Part shown: piece after piece, positions 1 to 8,370 of the stretch | How positions within the stretch are numbered: position 1 is the first letter of the stretch | How the letters are laid out: each line of letters begins with the position of its first letter | The notes under the pieces: generated by a model | Told to the model about the DNA's origin: nothing | Seen by the model: only the letters and a program-made list of their open reading frames with translations | Database searches by the model: none | Program-made: the position numbers and the translations under genes | Assembly: GCA_024763035.1 (NCBI GenBank) | Contig: JANTGG010000016.1 | Coordinates: 1 to 34,774 of the forward strand | Direction: 5' to 3' | Length of the DNA stretch: 34,774 bases | From: Desulfocapsa sp. | GTDB taxonomy: Bacteria; Desulfobacterota; Desulfobulbia; Desulfobulbales; Desulfocapsaceae

Positions 1-402
1 GCAGTGCAGGCTTGTGGCTGGGGAAATGATTACGTTATCCGGCTCTATAATCGAACCCTTACAAGGTACAGCGATGCCAAAGTGCATGAGGGGATAATCA
101 GTGAAGGAATGAACATTCAGACTCTGCGGGCGTCCCTCTATCATTATCCGTTTAAATCGATTAGAGAGCTGATTAAAAAAGCGGATTACTATTCAACGCT
201 CTATGCAGAATCCACCGGGGGCAGAGCATCTGTTATGAAGGCTGTGACCCATTCGCAGTTTATGTTTTTTAAATCCTATATTCTGGAGAAGGGAATTTTC
301 TACGGTTATGAAGGATTTATTATCTCCTTTTTTAATGCTTTTGGCAGTGCCTTGAAATATCTCAAAAAAGTGGAATCAGACAAAAAGAAAACTGTTCCTT
401 AG
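1..402 (+). CDS. WaaE/KdtX-like LPS core glycosyltransferase, 3' end (partial)
   Basis: This is the C-terminal 133 codons of a GT2-family glycosyltransferase; the reading frame is open to the left edge, so the start and the nucleotide-sugar binding half are missing. The visible part has the arrangement usual after the GT-A fold in WaaE/KdtX-type enzymes: an R-L-Y-N-R-T segment, then a V-H-E-G motif (about 28-31), an H-Y-P-F stretch and a hydrophobic, aromatic-rich tail (F-F-K-S-Y, Y-E-G-F, N-A-F-G-S) that probably lies on the inner membrane. Family members add a sugar to the LPS inner core. It reads right and converges with the leftward LPS block, separated by only 8 bp. The family call is fairly firm; the exact sugar cannot be read. 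Confidence 0.75.
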   Translation, partial: AVQACGWGNDYVIRLYNRTLTRYSDAKVHEGIISEGMNIQTLRASLYHYPFKSIRELIKKADYYSTLYAESTGGRASVMKAVTHSQFMFFKSYILEKGIFYGYEGFIISFFNAFGSALKYLKKVESDKKKTVP

Positions 403-410
403 TCTTTCCC

Positions 411-1220
411 TTAAAGGACTTCTCTGCCAACATCTTTTTTGTGCAGGGTAAGCCCCCTGTTGCACCAGGTGAGTCTGTTGCTAATGGTGTTGGAAAGAAT
501 TTTGTCGTTTATCGGCAGGTGCTTACGGGAGTTGAGCGGATGATGCAGGTGATAGGCAACTGCTTTAAATTTCAGGTTCTTCCTCTGTATTCCAAGGTTC
601 AGCATTCGTACTGTAAATTCAGAGTCTTCCCGTCCCCATCCGAGAAAGTCCTCATTGAAGCCGTTGACCCGTTCGGCGTGTTTGCGCCAAAAGGCAAAAT
701 TACAGGTTTTGATGCCGGAAATGCGTTTGCTCTGGAAACTGAATAGTCTTGAGAGAAGGGTGGAGCGGATACAGTTCTTTCTGTTTTCGACTCCCGGATC
801 ACTAAGGCAGACGCAGAGCCTCATTGTCTCAAGGGCTTTCCTGGTGGATGCAGTATTAAGTAATGCGCGGGATCCCTGGATAAAGAAGTTTTCCCGTGAT
901 GCCCGGATGTGATCTGCAACAAAATGTTTTTCCACAACGATATCACCGTCTATCAGAATAATATAGTCGCCTTTGGCGATGGCCAATGCCTTGTTTCTGC
1001 TTCTTGCCAGGCGAAAGCCCTTATTTTCCTGAAAGGAATGAATAAGTGGGATGGGAGAGAATTGTTGTAATGATTTTACGAGGACGCCGGTATCCGGTTC
1101 GGATCCATCGTCTGCTATGATAATTTCGGAGGGCAGTACTGTCTGGTTGAAGACGGAACGAATGGCGAGTTCCAGGGCCTCTTTCCAGTTGAAGGTGGTG
1201 ATGATAAGTGAAGTTTTCAC
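411..1220 (-). CDS. GT2-family glycosyltransferase with GT7-type C-terminal domain
   Basis: A 269-residue cytoplasmic glycosyltransferase. The N-terminus has the GT2 start (S-L-I-I-T-T-F-N) and A-D-D-G-S at 36-40. The metal-binding D-x-D is I-D-G-D-I at 90-94. A galactosyltransferase-like C-terminal motif, G-W-G-R-E-D-S-E-F, begins at about 194 and supplies the acidic pair E198/D199. This two-part design is common in surface polysaccharide enzymes. It is the last gene of the leftward LPS block, 18 bp after the heptosyltransferase gene, so it probably adds a core or O-chain sugar. Donor and acceptor cannot be read from sequence. Confidence 0.85.
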   Translation of the reverse strand: MKTSLIITTFNWKEALELAIRSVFNQTVLPSEIIIADDGSEPDTGVLVKSLQQFSPIPLIHSFQENKGFRLARSRNKALAIAKGDYIILIDGDIVVEKHFVADHIRASRENFFIQGSRALLNTASTRKALETMRLCVCLSDPGVENRKNCIRSTLLSRLFSFQSKRISGIKTCNFAFWRKHAERVNGFNEDFLGWGREDSEFTVRMLNLGIQRKNLKFKAVAYHLHHPLNSRKHLPINDKILSNTISNRLTWCNRGLTLHKKDVGREVL

Positions 1221-1238
1221 GATAAATGCGGGCGGATG

Positions 1239-2288
1239 TCAGGGGATCCGTTGAATGTTTTTTTTAATAATGGCAAGAACCTTGTCAGCAGTGAGGTCGT
1301 TCATGCAGCGCCAGTTGTACTTGCTGCATGGTTTTCGGGCGTAGCAGGGACTGCAGGGGAGTTGTTCCTGAATAATTGTATGGTTTGAGCCGTATGGTCC
1401 GGTTCGGGTGGGGTTGGCAGGCCCAAAGAGTGCGAATACCGGTATCTTCAGAGCAGCAGCAATATGCATGGGACCTGTATCGTTGCAGATAAAGTAACTG
1501 CTTTTCCGGATAAGGGCAACCAGTTCTTTCAGATTGGTTTTTCCTGCCAGGTTGACAGCCTTACCGTTACTGGCGCTAGCGACAGCCTCAGCTATATGAG
1601 CGTCAGCAGAACTGGCAATCACAACCGTTGGCAGCTCTAATTGTGCTGCGAGTTGCCCGAAACGTCTGGCGGGCCACCGATTTGCCTCTTTGCCCGCAGA
1701 GGGTGCCATAATACAGAATTCATCTGCCAGGCTCGTGAGTATATCATCGATTTCCGGAAGGGGCGGGAAGGGGTAATTGATGGCAGAGATATCACAATCC
1801 AGCAGGCGGGCAAGTTTCAGATAGCGGTCAATGGCATGAATCTGCTTTCCGCCCTCTATTTTATGCGTGTAAAAAAACGGACTGCCCTCATCGGAATCAG
1901 AAAACCCCAGTTTATATCGTGCTCCTGCTGCCCAGGTGATCAGTCCCGAGCGCAGAAGACCTGAGAGGTCTATGGAGATATCAAAGTGTTCCTTGCCAAG
2001 CCCTTTGCGAAAAGCATTTATCTCCGGGAGAATCTGCTGGAAATTTCCTATCTTTTTCCAACCCTCTTTATCCATAATCCACAGTTTGTCGATCAGCGGG
2101 TGACCTTCGAGGAAGGTGTGCAGACCCCTGGCTATTACCCAGTGGATTTCAGCTTTGGGATAGCGTTTTCTGAGGGCGGCAAGAAAAGGCAGGCTGTGTA
2201 CCACATCCCCCCAGGCACTGGGTTTGATGATAAGTATTTTGTCGATGTTACCCTGTAAAGTGAGGGGAGAAATGGGAGCGTCAGACAT
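1239..2288 (-). CDS. LPS heptosyltransferase (GT9 family)
   Basis: A GT9 transferase of about 349 residues; family members transfer heptose from ADP-heptose to the LPS inner core. The first strand reads I-L-I-I-K-P-S-A-W-G-D-V-V-H-S-L-P, the typical WaaC/WaaF opening. The C-terminal half has the N-D-T-G-P-M-H-I-A-A-A motif followed by F-A-L-F-G-P, which binds the nucleotide sugar. A cysteine-rich tail (C-S-P-C, then C, C-M) resembles that of many GT9 proteins. The frame is open upstream to 2486, but I place the start at the ATG at 2288: the family domain begins just after it, and it overlaps the preceding gene by 8 bp as expected for coupled genes. WaaC versus WaaF specificity is not resolved. 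Confidence 0.88.
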   Translation of the reverse strand: MSDAPISPLTLQGNIDKILIIKPSAWGDVVHSLPFLAALRKRYPKAEIHWVIARGLHTFLEGHPLIDKLWIMDKEGWKKIGNFQQILPEINAFRKGLGKEHFDISIDLSGLLRSGLITWAAGARYKLGFSDSDEGSPFFYTHKIEGGKQIHAIDRYLKLARLLDCDISAINYPFPPLPEIDDILTSLADEFCIMAPSAGKEANRWPARRFGQLAAQLELPTVVIASSADAHIAEAVASASNGKAVNLAGKTNLKELVALIRKSSYFICNDTGPMHIAAALKIPVFALFGPANPTRTGPYGSNHTIIQEQLPCSPCYARKPCSKYNWRCMNDLTADKVLAIIKKNIQRIP

Positions 2289-3570
2289 GGTGTTTTTTGA
2301 GGCAGCTTTTGGCAATACAGAGGAGCTGGTCGACGGCACGCCCGGCAGTCCATGGCGAGGGAGAGTGGGGCTGTTGCAACTGTCCTGATTGCTGACGGTT
2401 CGTAATAGTGGTGATGGCAGTGCAGATAGCGTCCATGTTATCTGCAGCCACAGAAAAATGACCTTCTGCCAGGAGCAGCCTGTCAATTTCCCTGTTATGA
2501 TAGGTCAGCCCCAGCACCGGTCTTCCTGTGAGCATGTATTCATACAGTTTTGAGGGAATGGTTTCACTGGAATAAAATTCGGTATTTTGAATGAGTACCA
2601 GACAGCTGGAAAGGGCCATCAGCTGCAGAGCCTTTTCCCGCGGAATCTTTCCATGGAAGGTTATAATATCCGGAAACGGAAAGTTTGCAATGAACTTATG
2701 TGATTTCGTGTCACAGGTGCCGTACAGGTTCAGTTTGATGATATTGCGGAATTCGGGATTCTGCTCAATACTTTTTTGCAGAGCCGGGATGAGAAATTCG
2801 GCACTGCGGCTTCCTCCGAGTGACCCGAAGTGACTGAAATTACATATATTGTCCTTGGCGGCGAAGGCGGCGGGGGGAAGGGCATGTTCTTTTGCTCCCG
2901 GATACACGGTATGGCTGTTTGCTTTGATTCCCGTACGGGCATTGCAGTTTTCTTTTGCAGAATCACACATGAAAAGGGTGGCACAGCTGTTTTTACGAAT
3001 CATCGTTTCCAGGTTATGATAGTAGCGAAATGCACGTTTATTCCTGTGGTATTCTTTGTCATGGATAAGAGGATCCTGTAATTCTGCAATCCACGGGAGT
3101 CCTGTGGCCTTTGCAATATGGAAAGCGGCAATATGGGCACTGGCGGAGCCTCCAGTGGAATAGATAAGTTCCGGATGATATCTGTCGCAGAGCATTTTTC
3201 CTTTTTGCCGGGCACGAACAAACCAGGACCAGTCATCATCTCGATCAAGAAAGATCTTTTCCAGAAGATAGAAGGGGAGGATGGGGATGAGCAGGGGGGT
3301 TTCAAAAAGTTTAAATGTGAATTTGTTTGTGCAGCGGGTTCTCAAAAAGCTGCGCAATTCATTACGCAGACCGGACGGAGCGATGGAGAGTGCGGTTTCA
3401 TGGGGGAATGCGGTATATTTTTTTCCACCGACTCCTGAGAGGAGAACGGGCTCTACATCTCTGTCAAGAAGGGGTTGCAGCTTGTCGTCAATATGCTGTG
3501 AACAGGCATTGGCATCCCGGTTTGCCAGGTAGCTGAGAATAAGCCATTTCTTTTTTGGGTATGTTGTCAT
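2281..3570 (-). CDS. GT4-like glycosyltransferase
   Basis: A 429-residue GT-B fold glycosyltransferase. The N-terminal half has a P-E-L-I-Y-S-T-G-G-S segment and a W-I-A-E-L-Q-D-P-L motif, as in WbuB-type GT4 enzymes where an aspartate-rich loop follows the first Rossmann fold. The C-terminal half has F-S-H-F-G-S-L-G-G, I-T-F-H-G-K-I-P-R-E, then E-T-I-P-S-K-L-Y-E-Y-M-L-T-G-R-P-V-L, the donor-binding region that replaces a strict EX7E motif. It overlaps the GT2 gene before it (4 bp) and the GT9 gene after it (8 bp), so the three are translated as a unit. It probably adds a core or O-unit sugar; the specific sugar is unknown. Confidence 0.82.
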   Translation of the reverse strand: MTTYPKKKWLILSYLANRDANACSQHIDDKLQPLLDRDVEPVLLSGVGGKKYTAFPHETALSIAPSGLRNELRSFLRTRCTNKFTFKLFETPLLIPILPFYLLEKIFLDRDDDWSWFVRARQKGKMLCDRYHPELIYSTGGSASAHIAAFHIAKATGLPWIAELQDPLIHDKEYHRNKRAFRYYHNLETMIRKNSCATLFMCDSAKENCNARTGIKANSHTVYPGAKEHALPPAAFAAKDNICNFSHFGSLGGSRSAEFLIPALQKSIEQNPEFRNIIKLNLYGTCDTKSHKFIANFPFPDIITFHGKIPREKALQLMALSSCLVLIQNTEFYSSETIPSKLYEYMLTGRPVLGLTYHNREIDRLLLAEGHFSVAADNMDAICTAITTITNRQQSGQLQQPHSPSPWTAGRAVDQLLCIAKSCLKKHHV

Positions 3571-4544
3571 CGTTCCTGTGGATTTCCGGTTTTTCGGAAG
3601 TTATGAAAAAACCGGGAAAGAGGTCTGAGTTTTCTGAGGTAAAAATATCTCTTTAGAAGACTGTTGGGTCGCAGTTCTTCTGCAGTTTGTAAGCGAACGT
3701 GAGCTCTGTGCTGCAGTATCCCGGTGTTTTTCCCCTGTTGCACTGCAGTTCGATATTGACTCAGGATGTGAAGATTTTTTTCACGCACATGAACAGCAGC
3801 AGGCGATGAGCCGTGGAGCTTTTTGAAAAGCTGACGGTTTTTTTTCATCAGCTTTCGGGTTTCATCTTTCATTTTCGAAAATGTCGATGAACCCTGATGG
3901 TAGATAAACACGTCTTCCGTGATGACCAGTTTCATTCCAGCTGCCACTGCACGATAACAAAAATCGGTGTCTTCGTAAAAGCCAAGGCCAAAGGCTTCAT
4001 TGAGTCCGGACAGACTGTTGTAGACTTTTCTGGGCATGGCAACTGCAAAAAAACCCAGGATATCCGTCTCTATGGCGAACTCTGCCGCCTCACTGCACCA
4101 TGCATCACCTTCCCTGAGAATTTCTCGACTGTTTGTGCCGCTGCAGAAAATTTGCTGTTCATTGCCGCAGCTGTTTGTCACCGGACCCAGCATCTGCCAA
4201 TGCGGATGCTGGTGGAGAAGGCTTGTCAGCTTTTCTATACTGCCAACTGGTACAATCGTATCATTGTTGAGGAGGATGATACTCTTTGAGGATGCCAGTT
4301 CCACCCCGTCATTATTGCCACCGGCATATCCTCTGTTTGTGGAATTCAATGCCAGTTGGATACGTTGGTCTGCTGCGGCAGATTGTTGAAGTTTTTTCCT
4401 GGTCTCCGCTGTTGAGTTGTTGTCGACAACAATGATCTCAAAATTTCCCGGCTGCTCTCTCAGGCTTTGCAGGCAGGGGGCTGTGCTTACGTCAAAATTA
4501 TTGTAGCTGACGATAATAACTGAGCAGAAGGGATCAGCAGTCAT
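3567..4544 (-). CDS. GT2-family glycosyltransferase (rhamnosyltransferase-like)
   Basis: A 325-residue GT2 enzyme. The N-terminus reads C-S-V-I-I-V-S-Y-N-N, followed by V-V-D-N-N-S, then N-R-G-Y-A-G-G-N-N, and L-L-N-N-D-T at the D-x-D position, a pattern common in WbbL-like rhamnosyl- and related transferases. An acidic catalytic segment, G-F-Y-E-D-T-D-F-C-Y-R, follows. The last roughly 80 residues are basic with no clear membrane span, suggesting peripheral association with the inner membrane. Its start overlaps the acetyltransferase gene by 11 bp and its end overlaps the next transferase gene by 4 bp. Role: a sugar-adding step in LPS core or O-antigen assembly, by context. Confidence 0.85.
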   Translation of the reverse strand: MTADPFCSVIIVSYNNFDVSTAPCLQSLREQPGNFEIIVVDNNSTAETRKKLQQSAAADQRIQLALNSTNRGYAGGNNDGVELASSKSIILLNNDTIVPVGSIEKLTSLLHQHPHWQMLGPVTNSCGNEQQIFCSGTNSREILREGDAWCSEAAEFAIETDILGFFAVAMPRKVYNSLSGLNEAFGLGFYEDTDFCYRAVAAGMKLVITEDVFIYHQGSSTFSKMKDETRKLMKKNRQLFKKLHGSSPAAVHVREKNLHILSQYRTAVQQGKNTGILQHRAHVRLQTAEELRPNSLLKRYFYLRKLRPLSRFFHNFRKTGNPQER

Positions 4545-5106
4545 GTTTAGAGAGGAGTGCTTCTATGTCTGCGCCGCAGATCAGTTGAACATTTTCCCGG
4601 ACTTTTGTTTCCGGCCAGTTCCACCACGCCAGTTTCAACAGACGTCTCACGATATCCTCTTCAAAACGCATTCTCAGCAGTTTTGCCGGATTACCGCCCA
4701 TGATGCTGTATGGCAGGACATCTTTACAGATCAGCGCACCTGCCCCTATCACGGCTCCGTCACCGATGGAGCAGCCCGAGAGGATCGTTGAGCCGTGACC
4801 TATCCAGACATCATTGCCGATGCTGATGTCACCCTTCGATGTTGTCATACCGGTGATAGATTCTGTTTCCTGCCAGGGATCCGGTATCTCGGGGAAGGGG
4901 TAGGTGGTTGCCAGATCAGTACGATGCTCGCCACCGAGGAGAATACTGACATGTGCTCCAAAGGAACAGTATTTGCCCACAGTGAGTTTTGTTTTGTTAT
5001 CAAAATTTCGTATTTCAGGCATCCCGTAGGTGAACTCTCCGATGGAAAACTGTTCCCCTGAAAGTTGATCTCTGGTGAAGAAAACCCGTTTGTTAAAGAG
5101 TCGCAT
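4534..5106 (-). CDS. Hexapeptide-repeat O-acetyltransferase (CatB/Vat-like)
   Basis: A left-handed beta-helix acyltransferase of about 190 residues. Imperfect hexapeptide repeats are visible (I-G-N-D-V-W-I-G-H-G, then C-S-I-G-D-G-A-V-I-G-A-G-A). Xenobiotic/saccharide acetyltransferase hallmarks are L-G-G-E-H-R, with the likely catalytic histidine, and Y-P-F. The C-terminus has G-N-P-A-K-L-L-R-M-R-F and W-W-N-W-P, as in CatB-related enzymes. The frame is open to 5178, but I choose the ATG at 5106 because the conserved domain starts there and overlap with the ligase gene falls to 14 bp. Between waaL and glycosyltransferases it most likely O-acetylates a core or O-antigen sugar. Drug acetylation is possible for the family but unlikely here. 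Confidence 0.82.
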   Translation of the reverse strand: MRLFNKRVFFTRDQLSGEQFSIGEFTYGMPEIRNFDNKTKLTVGKYCSFGAHVSILLGGEHRTDLATTYPFPEIPDPWQETESITGMTTSKGDISIGNDVWIGHGSTILSGCSIGDGAVIGAGALICKDVLPYSIMGGNPAKLLRMRFEEDIVRRLLKLAWWNWPETKVRENVQLICGADIEALLSKHDC

Positions 5107-6319
5107 GGTTGTCAGAGTCCAATTTTGTTGATGGAAAGGCGGCAAAATCCTTGAATAAAAAGGATGAGAGGAGGGCAAAGAGAAATCCGGTGGCTGCGAC
5201 CTGCAGATATGATTCTGCGAGCATGATAACGAGAAAAAAGAGTGGAAATGCCTGGCGCAGAGGAGTGAGCCGATCTTTTATTGTAAATGCTGTTTTGAGC
5301 TGTACAGCAAAAAGCATAAGCAGGGTGATGAGTCCTGCCAGTCCAAACTGAGCGGTAATGATCAGATACTGGTTGTGCGGGTTGTCGGTGTTTGGCATGG
5401 CAGGAGAGTGAAGCATGTTTATTTTCTGATACTCAGCAGGAAAATCACCCGTTCCGGTACCTAAAAGCCAGTTCTGTCTGATAAGCAAAAGGGTGTTTTG
5501 GTAGAACCAGATCCGGCAACCCATGGAGGTAATCTGCTGGGATTGCATATTTTGCACTTCTGTTATTGCCGTGTTGATCCGTTTGTGGAAAGTGGGACAG
5601 TAGTGAAAGATGGCGAGAGTCAATAATGGTACGAGCAGCAGACCGGCGAGCAGGAGTTTTTTTGATCGTTTGAAAAAATATTGGAACAGGGAGACAATCA
5701 GTAAAACAAAAAATGCCGCCTGTCCGGTTCTGCCGACTGTTACAAACATATTGAAGGAGAGGAAGAAGAGCAGGAAAATTTTTAGTGTGCGACTGTGCAA
5801 AGGATTTTGGCTAAAAAGGATATCCTGCAGAAGAATATAAATGGCAAATGCCAGCATGGGGTTATACACTACGTGGGTTGTCCCCCGGGTTGTGAAGATT
5901 GATGCTTCGGGCAGGTGAATAAAACCAAGCCAGACAAGATACGCCTTGCATGCCATAAGAAAGATGGCAGCCACAAAGGCATAGAGATAGTAACGGATAT
6001 GTTTTTTCTGCACCAGAGCGAGGGAAATGGGGAAAAGGAGTAACTTCCACTGTTTACAGAGCATGTCCATTCCCCACACCATATTGTCAGTCCAGAGGAG
6101 ACCAACAGCATGCAGGAGAAGGTAGCAGAGTACAGCAACTGCTGCGGGAGTATGGAGGATCTCTGTAATCTGTTCCCTTTTATTGCCACAGACCAGCCAC
6201 ACTGCAATAATCAGGATGGCGAGTACGGAGCTCGCCGAGGTCGACAGGGGGATGGCGAACGCAAACAGGATGAGCAGTGGTGAGCTGATGCGAAGAGCTG
6301 TTTGCCGGATTGAGTTCAT
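5093..6319 (-). CDS. waaL: O-antigen ligase family membrane protein
   Basis: A 408-residue polytopic inner-membrane protein with about ten or more hydrophobic segments and a large extracytoplasmic loop in the second half. That loop carries G-T-G-T-G-D-F at its start and D-N-P-H-N-Q-Y-L, the Wzy/WaaL-type H-N-x-[YF]-L signature with the functionally important histidine. WaaL transfers undecaprenyl-linked polysaccharide to the lipid A-core on the periplasmic side. Similar folds occur in Wzy polymerases, which cannot be excluded, but the position between msbA and core glycosyltransferase genes favours ligase. It lies 59 bp downstream of msbA on the same strand with no terminator between. Confidence 0.8.
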   Translation of the reverse strand: MNSIRQTALRISSPLLILFAFAIPLSTSASSVLAILIIAVWLVCGNKREQITEILHTPAAVAVLCYLLLHAVGLLWTDNMVWGMDMLCKQWKLLLFPISLALVQKKHIRYYLYAFVAAIFLMACKAYLVWLGFIHLPEASIFTTRGTTHVVYNPMLAFAIYILLQDILFSQNPLHSRTLKIFLLFFLSFNMFVTVGRTGQAAFFVLLIVSLFQYFFKRSKKLLLAGLLLVPLLTLAIFHYCPTFHKRINTAITEVQNMQSQQITSMGCRIWFYQNTLLLIRQNWLLGTGTGDFPAEYQKINMLHSPAMPNTDNPHNQYLIITAQFGLAGLITLLMLFAVQLKTAFTIKDRLTPLRQAFPLFFLVIMLAESYLQVAATGFLFALLSSFLFKDFAAFPSTKLDSDNHATL

Positions 6320-6378
6320 AGGGGATGCGGGACAGATGGCTTTTTAAAAGAACAGTGGTTAACCGTTTGTCACCGGTG

Positions 6379-8109
6379 TTAGTTTTGGTACTGCATATTG
6401 TAAAGGGTTTCATATTCACCGTCCAGCTCAAGCAGAACGTCATGGGTTCCCTCTTCAACAATCCTGCCGTTTTTGATAACGATGATCCTGTCGGCATTTT
6501 TGATGGTGGAAAGCCGGTGGGCAATAACAAATGTGGTTCTGTTCTTCATCAGATTTTCCAAAGCCTTCTGTACCTCCCGTTCCGATTCTGTGTCCAAGGC
6601 GGAAGTGGCTTCGTCAAGCACCAGGATGGGGGCATTCTTCAGGATTGCCCGGGCAATGGACAGTCGCTGTCTCTCTCCGCCCGAAAGTCTGATACCGGAT
6701 TCTCCAATAACTGTATCAAAGCCTTCCGGCAATTCCTCAATAAATTTGAGGGCATAGGCAGCATCTGCGGCCTTTTTGATCTCGTCCTCACTTTTGTTCT
6801 GATCACCATAGGCAATATTTTCACGGATGGTGTCATTAAAGAGGATGGTCTGTTGAGTAACGATGGCGATCTGGCGGCGCAGAGACTTCAGGGTTACATC
6901 TCGAATATCTACACCGTCGATTAGAAGAGAACCCTGCTCAATATCAAAGAATCTTGGGATCAGATTGGCAAGTGTGGATTTCCCGGATCCGCTTGGCCCG
7001 ACAATGGCAAGTATCTCTCCTGCCGGAACCGTCAAGTTGATATCTTGTAGAACCGGATGCTCTCCGTCATAACTGAAATGCAGATTCTGCAGGCTGATAT
7101 CGTTTTGAAAGGGAGCCAGATCCGCTGCGCCGGGTTTGGAGGTAATCTCGGGATGCTGATCAAGCAGACTGAAGACCCTCACAGCTGCAGCGAGTCCCTG
7201 CTGTACCGTGGAGTTGATTTTGCTGACGGCTTTAATGGGTTCATAAATCATAACAAGAGCGGTGAGGAAGGCAAAAAAGGTTCCCGGTGTTGAGTTCCCG
7301 GCGATTACCTCACTGCCGCCAAACCAGATAATCAGTGCCATCCCCATACCACCGATTACTTCCATCAGCGGATGTTGGATACGTCTGTACCTGGCATCTT
7401 CTATAATGGTGTTGAAAAGTTTCCATACCTGGGAGGAAAAACGTTTGGACTCGTAACGTTCCATAGTAAATGCTTTCACCACAGGTGCACCGGTGATGGA
7501 TTCGTGTATGATATTTGAAATTTCGGCAGTCTCTTCCTGCATCCTGGTGCTGAGACGACGAAACAGTTTGCCGAATTTGACGATGGGAATGGCTGCGGCA
7601 GGAAGGAAGACAAGGGAAAGTGTCGCCAGTTTCCAGTTCATGGAAAAGATGACGACAAGGAGAAAGATAACCTGTAGAAAGTCTCGCAGGAGTCCGACAA
7701 CTACTGTGGATATTGCACCCTGCATATAGTTGATATCAGAGATGATCCGTGATATGAGCTCGCCGGTTGGAGTCTTGTGGAAAAACGAGAGCGACTGCAG
7801 GTGGATGTGTCCAAACACTTTGATGCGCATCTCCCGAATAACAGTCTGTCCGATTTTCTCCAGTAAAAAGAAGTTGAGACCATAAAAGAATCCTTTTACG
7901 GCAAACAGGGCGACAAGGGCAAAGGGCAGAATTGCCAGAAAGTAGGAGTTCTTTTCAAAGAAAATCTTATCCAGCAGGGGTTTTACCATGTATGCCTGAG
8001 CACCGCTTAGCCCGGCAACAACAAGGGCGGCAAACATGGCAATCATAAACTGATACTTGTAGGGGAGGATAAGCCCGTACAGACGTTTAAAAACAATTTT
8101 GTTGGACAT
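6379..8109 (-). CDS. msbA: Lipid A export ABC transporter, MsbA-like
   Basis: A 576-residue half-transporter that works as a homodimer to flip lipid A-core across the inner membrane. Residues about 1-310 form the six-helix exporter domain (coupling-helix region F-F-H-K-T-P-T-G-E-L). The nucleotide-binding domain follows, with Walker A G-P-S-G-S-G-K-S-T (371-379), Q-loop I-V-T-Q-Q, signature L-S-G-G-E (475-479), Walker B I-L-V-L-D-E (495-500) and the switch histidine in I-A-H-R-L. Length and order match MsbA; a general lipid or multidrug exporter is the alternative. It heads the leftward LPS block, so its promoter should lie in the 405-bp gap to its right. Confidence 0.92.
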   Translation of the reverse strand: MSNKIVFKRLYGLILPYKYQFMIAMFAALVVAGLSGAQAYMVKPLLDKIFFEKNSYFLAILPFALVALFAVKGFFYGLNFFLLEKIGQTVIREMRIKVFGHIHLQSLSFFHKTPTGELISRIISDINYMQGAISTVVVGLLRDFLQVIFLLVVIFSMNWKLATLSLVFLPAAAIPIVKFGKLFRRLSTRMQEETAEISNIIHESITGAPVVKAFTMERYESKRFSSQVWKLFNTIIEDARYRRIQHPLMEVIGGMGMALIIWFGGSEVIAGNSTPGTFFAFLTALVMIYEPIKAVSKINSTVQQGLAAAVRVFSLLDQHPEITSKPGAADLAPFQNDISLQNLHFSYDGEHPVLQDINLTVPAGEILAIVGPSGSGKSTLANLIPRFFDIEQGSLLIDGVDIRDVTLKSLRRQIAIVTQQTILFNDTIRENIAYGDQNKSEDEIKKAADAAYALKFIEELPEGFDTVIGESGIRLSGGERQRLSIARAILKNAPILVLDEATSALDTESEREVQKALENLMKNRTTFVIAHRLSTIKNADRIIVIKNGRIVEEGTHDVLLELDGEYETLYNMQYQN

Positions 8110-8154
8110 GGTGTCGTGGGGTGTCAGGTTTTGTGGAAGCAGTCACTTCGCTTA

Positions 8155-8172
8155 CGCCGGTCGTTACCGGCG
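8155..8172. promoter_or_regulatory. Perfect 18-bp dyad, possible enhancer or leader hairpin
   Basis: The sequence CGCCGGT-CGTT-ACCGGCG is a perfect 7-bp inverted repeat around a 4-base centre. It lies about 108 bp upstream of the sigma-54 element, the distance usual for NtrC-type activator sites, and 46 bp upstream of the msbA start on the other strand, where it would form a stable hairpin in the leader RNA. Either role is inference; both could hold. Confidence 0.45.
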
Positions 8173-8277
8173 GTGTTAAATGTCTGCAGTACATTTACAA
8201 TATGTTGGCATGTTTTTCCACTCCCACCTTGTTTTAAACGGATAAAATTGTCCGTCTTTTGCCCCGGATTATTGTTT

Positions 8278-8294
8278 CTGGCGGGTTATTTGCT
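8278..8294 (+). promoter_or_regulatory. Predicted sigma-54 (RpoN) promoter
   Basis: The 17 bases CTGGCGGGTTATTTGCT match the RpoN consensus (YTGGCACG-N4-TTGCW) at all but two defined positions. They have the required GG (8280-8281) and GC (8292-8293) exactly ten bases apart. Transcription would start near 8305 and run right, away from msbA and toward the 3' end of the response regulator gene. It lies next to an NtrC-family activator gene and downstream of a dyad at enhancer distance. The match is seen directly; activity is inference. Confidence 0.6.
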
Positions 8295-8341
8295 GATTTT
8301 GTGTGTAATTTTACACTGTTTATCAGAGCTGCAGCTGTCTG

Positions 8342-8370
8342 CAGCAAACTGTTTTGCTGAGATTCTTTTC
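8342..8370 (+). terminator. Weak hairpin with U-rich tail, possible end of a short sigma-54 transcript
   Basis: The segments CAGCAAA (8342-8348) and TTTGCTG (8353-8359) pair perfectly around a 4-base loop and are followed by a moderately U-rich stretch (gattcttttc). If the sigma-54 promoter at 8278-8294 is active, this would end an RNA of about 60 nt. The tail is not a clean U run, so the call is weak. Confidence 0.3.

Noticed and set aside
401-420. Hairpin AGTCTTT/AAAGGACT between the convergent LPS genes
   Set aside because: It pairs with one G-U but neither side has a clear U run; too weak to call a terminator.
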